Shown here: piece after piece, positions 5,699 to 8,260 of the stretch
Position numbering within the stretch: position 1 is the first letter of the stretch
Layout of the letters: each line of letters starts with the position of its first letter
DNA from: Deltaproteobacteria bacterium
GTDB lineage: Bacteria > Desulfobacterota > Binatia > DP-6
Length of the DNA stretch: 8,260 bases
Direction of reading: 5' to 3'
Assembly: GCA_005879205.1 (NCBI GenBank)
Contig: VBLD01000144.1
Coordinates: 1 to 8,260, forward strand
Program-made: the position numbers and the translations under genes
The notes under the pieces: model-generated
Databases searched by the model: none
What the model saw: only the letters and a program-made list of their open reading frames with translations
What the model was told of the DNA's origin: nothing

Positions 5699-8009
5699 GT
5701 GGAGGGCCCGGGTGCGCTTCCCGGCAGTGCGGTGACGGCACGCGTGAAACGCCTCGCCGCGTTGCCGATTGCCGCAACGGTACTCGGCGCCGTCCTGGGG
5801 ACGACGACCGCTCACGGTCAGGCGTCGGAGGCGGTGCGCAGGGTCCGCGTCGAGCCGATCGGTGGCGGCCGCCGCGTGACGATCACGCTCACGCGCGAAC
5901 CCGAGGGCGTCCGCGGTTCCCGTCTCGACAACCCGCCGCGCCTCGAGATCGACGTCGACGGGCCGCAGCCGGAGGGCGGGGGGGAGACGCGCTTCCCCGT
6001 CACGGATGAGATCGTGTCCGGCGTGCGTGCCGTCCCGCGTGCCGGCGGCCTGTCCGTGATCCTGGACCTGAAGCGCGACCCGGGCCCCTCCGAGGTGCGC
6101 GCCGAGGGTGCGGAGGTGATCGCGGAGCTCGGCGAGCTGCACGTGAGCCGGCCAGCCCTCGGCGTCGACCTCGAGGGGAGGCGGTTGAAGATCAGCGGGC
6201 GCTGGGTCGACGAGCGGCTCGAGGCGTCGCGCGTGGAGCACAAGCATTCGCGCAAGGACCCCCTGAGCGGCCGTGTCGACGGTCCGATCACGGCGGTCGG
6301 CCCCGAGCCGCGGACCTTCCGGATCGGCCCTCTCGTCGTCGAATGGACGGAATCGACGAGCTTCATCGGTCTCACCCCGGAGAAGCTGGTCCCGGACGCG
6401 CCGGTCGAGGCGGCCGGCCGGCTGAGCGCACCGGGACATCTGGTCGCCAACACGATCGAGAAGACCAGGCCGGGGAAGGCAGAGATCCTGGGCGCCGTGG
6501 CCGCCGAGGAGCGCCGGCCCGACGGCTCGATCGCGCTCACCGTGCTGGGCATCGAGGTGGTCGTGCCGGTCGGTGTTCCGACCCATGGATCGGACCTCGC
6601 CAAGCGCCTGGACGAGAAGCGTCCCGACAAGCAGCAGACGTTCTCGATCTTCGGCCGCCCGCTCACCATCGGCGGCGAGCTGCAGGCTCTCACCGAGTAC
6701 CGGAAGAACTTCGATCTCGACAATGCCACGCAGAAGGACAAGGTCGAGCTGGACGACCACATCGAGCTCGAGGGACTCTACTTCGTCACGCCCCGCGTGC
6801 TGCTCTTCGCACAGGGGCGGTTCACCTACGCGCCCGCGTTCAGGCTCGACACCGGAGAGCGGGACGAGTCGACGGCGAAGGAGGTCGAGCGGCGTGAGCA
6901 CTGGCTCTTCGTGGGCGACGTCATGCAGAACGTCCTCGGTCCCGGATACTCCGTGCAGATCGGACGGCAGAAGTTCCAGGAGGTGCGCGAGTGGTGGTGG
7001 GACCACAACCTGGACGCGTTCCGCATCTACTACGACCGTCCGCAGGTGCACACCGAGCTGGGCGTCGGCCAGGAACTGGCGCCCGACGCCACCCTGACCC
7101 GGTTCATCTCGCCCGACGAGGAAGACGTCTTCCGCGTCCTCGGCAACGCCGCCTGGGGCTGGAGCGAGAGACAACGGCTCGATCTCTTCTACCTCTGGCA
7201 CTTCGACCATTCGGGTCAGCGCTCGATCGGCCAGATCCTGACGCCGGATCGCGAGGACCCGAGCGACGCGCGGCTCCTCTGGCTCGGCGGGCGGGCGTCC
7301 GGCGAGCTCGACTGGGGCGGGTTCGGAGACCTGTTCTACGGTCTCGACGGGGCCTGGGTCGGTGGCGACGAGACCGTGCTCTCGTTCGAGAACTGCGCCG
7401 ACACGAACAAGTGTCCCCCGAGCAAGAGTGACCCGACCCACGAGCGGCTCGCCTCGCGCGGCCACCACGACGTGGGCGGCTTTGCGATCGACGCCCGGAC
7501 GACGCTCGCGTCGCCGCTGCGGTGGCGGCCCGCGTTCACGCTCGGCTACGCCTTCGGGTCGGGCGACTCCAACGCCAGGCACGGCGAGGACACGGGCTTT
7601 CGCCAGACGGGGCTGCAGCGCGACAACGACCGCTTCCTCGGCGTCGACCGCTTCCGGTACTACGGCGAGCTCGTGCGCCCCGAGCTCGCGAACCTCCACG
7701 TCGTCACCGCCGCGATCGGCTACCGCATCCTCCACTCGAGCTCGCTCGAGCTCCTCCTACCAGCAGGCGGTGCCGGCCCCGTTCCTGCGCGATACGAAGC
7801 TCAAGGCGGATCCGAACGGCAAGAGCGGTGCGATCGGGCACGAGTGGGACCTGGCGCTCGGGCTGGAGGAGTGGGAGCACCTCGAGATCGAGCTCATCGG
7901 GGCGCTCTTCCGTGCGGGATCCGCCTTCGGACCAACCCGCGACCATCCAGACGACTTCTCGGGCAACCTCGCCGAGGGCGTGTTCCTGAAGGTCAAGTGG
8001 AACTTCTGA
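5699..8009 (+). CDS. AMIN-like/DUF5666-like/alginate-export-family outer-membrane protein; +1 frame break at about 7757
   Basis: This is an outer-membrane protein of about 769 residues if the frame is repaired. A signal peptide covers residues about 16-42 (VKRLAALPIAATVLGAVLG, then TTTAHGQA). Residues about 45-145 resemble an AMIN domain (VRVEPIGGGRRVTITLTRE, LDNPPRLEIDVDGPQ, GLSVILDLKRD); AMIN domains in other proteins bind peptidoglycan. Residues about 160-290 look like DUF5666-type OB-fold strands (ISGRWVDERLEASRVEH, VEAAGRLSAPGHLVANTIEK). Residues about 315 to the end match the alginate-export (AlgE) barrel family: FGRPLTIGGELQALTEYRKN, FRQTGLQRDNDRFLGVDRF, RYYGELVRPELANLHV. The reading frame through LHSSSLELL (ending 7756) continues correctly only after skipping one base, with YQQAVPAPFLRDTKL from 7758, and ends EGVFLKVKWNF at 8009. 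A terminal Phe is typical of barrels recognised by the BAM machinery. Unrepaired, the frame runs on in nonsense to 8056. It starts 92 bases after the permease stop, so it is probably co-transcribed. The cargo is unknown; alginate export is not implied by the family name. Confidence 0.8.
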
Positions 8010-8064
8010 GTGTCGATGAGCGGTGCCACGCCGATGATGACGCCGAGCATGGATGAGGGGTCGC

Positions 8065-8078
8065 ATGCCGGCGGGCAT
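8065..8078. terminator. Weak hairpin in the convergent gap
   Basis: ATGCC (8065-8069) and GGCAT (8074-8078) pair across a GGCG loop, between the convergent ends at 8009 and 8081. The position suits a bidirectional terminator. The stem is only 5 bp and no T-tract follows on either strand, so this is weak. The remainder of 8010-8064 shows nothing recognisable. Confidence 0.2.
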
Positions 8079-8080
8079 CG

Positions 8081-8260
8081 CTAGAGCCGCTTGAGGCCGT
8101 GAAACCCCGGCATCCGCAGCCCGGGGGCGGCGTCCGCGCTGGCGCCGTCGCGCCGCAGGCCGACGACGATCCGGTCCCCCTCGCGGAGGTCGCCGCCGAG
8201 CACCTCCACGTGCTGGCTGTCCCGGACGCCGGCTTCCAGCGTGACGCGACGGAGCGCGCC
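8081..8260 (-). CDS. C-terminus of a second efflux periplasmic adaptor (MacA/AcrA-like), partial at right edge
   Basis: The last 59 residues are in the window, with the stop TAG at 8083-8081. They contain ALRRVTLEAGVRDSQHVEVL, then GGDLREGDRIVVGLR, then a flexible Ala/Asp/Gly tail. The 'V.L..G..D...VEVL.GL.EGD.IVVG' pattern is the membrane-proximal domain at the end of adaptors that serve RND pumps or MacB-type ABC exporters. The N-terminal lipoyl and hairpin parts and the partner transporter lie outside the window, so the type of exporter cannot be settled. The gene is convergent with the barrel gene, with a 71-base gap, and so belongs to a different transcription unit. It also looks different from the adaptor at 1477-2472, which lacks the EGDRIVVG form of this motif. 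Confidence 0.75.
   Translation of the reverse strand, partial: GALRRVTLEAGVRDSQHVEVLGGDLREGDRIVVGLRRDGASADAAPGLRMPGFHGLKRL

Noticed and set aside
5642..7735. 697-codon open frame antisense to the barrel gene
   Set aside because: It mirrors the codon structure of the plus-strand barrel gene, and its translation is Glu/Arg/Val-rich low-complexity sequence with no recognisable family.

Overview
This is a GC-rich window from a Gram-negative (diderm) bacterium. The evidence for two membranes is an RND-type efflux pump with its periplasmic adaptor, an outer-membrane beta-barrel protein ending in aromatic Phe, and the C-terminus of a second efflux adaptor. Base composition and gene style suggest a soil or sediment lineage such as Myxococcota, Binatota, Rokubacteria or Acidobacteria, but no taxonomic marker is present, so this is only a guess.

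Layout. (1) Positions 1-1071, minus strand: a GAF-domain protein whose C-terminal part is a long repetitive coiled coil running off the left edge. The GAF part and the coiled coil lie in different reading frames, joined near position 505. (2) Positions 1072-1476: a divergent intergenic region of about 405 bases with two small symmetric elements and no convincing gene. (3) Positions 1477-8009, plus strand: a probable three-gene operon. It encodes a periplasmic adaptor (331 aa), a CusA/CzcA-like RND permease (1033 aa), and an exported protein with an AMIN-like domain, a DUF5666-like segment and an alginate-export-family (AlgE-like) outer-membrane barrel. The barrel gene is broken by a +1 frame change at about 7757, a few codons into its last fifth. 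(4) Positions 8010-8080: a short convergent gap with a weak hairpin. (5) Positions 8081-8260, minus strand: the last 59 codons of a second efflux-type periplasmic adaptor, cut by the right edge.

How the genes fit together. Adaptor plus RND permease form the inner-membrane and periplasmic part of a tripartite exporter, probably for a metal cation. A TolC/CusC-type outer-membrane factor would normally be encoded alongside them. None is visible here. The downstream gene is instead an AlgE-like barrel carrying an AMIN-like domain, a domain known elsewhere for binding peptidoglycan. Whether this barrel works with the pump or is merely a neighbour is the most interesting open question. Both frame changes are single-base and occur in C/G-rich runs, so assembly or sequencing error is the simplest explanation, but real frameshifts cannot be excluded from one sequence.
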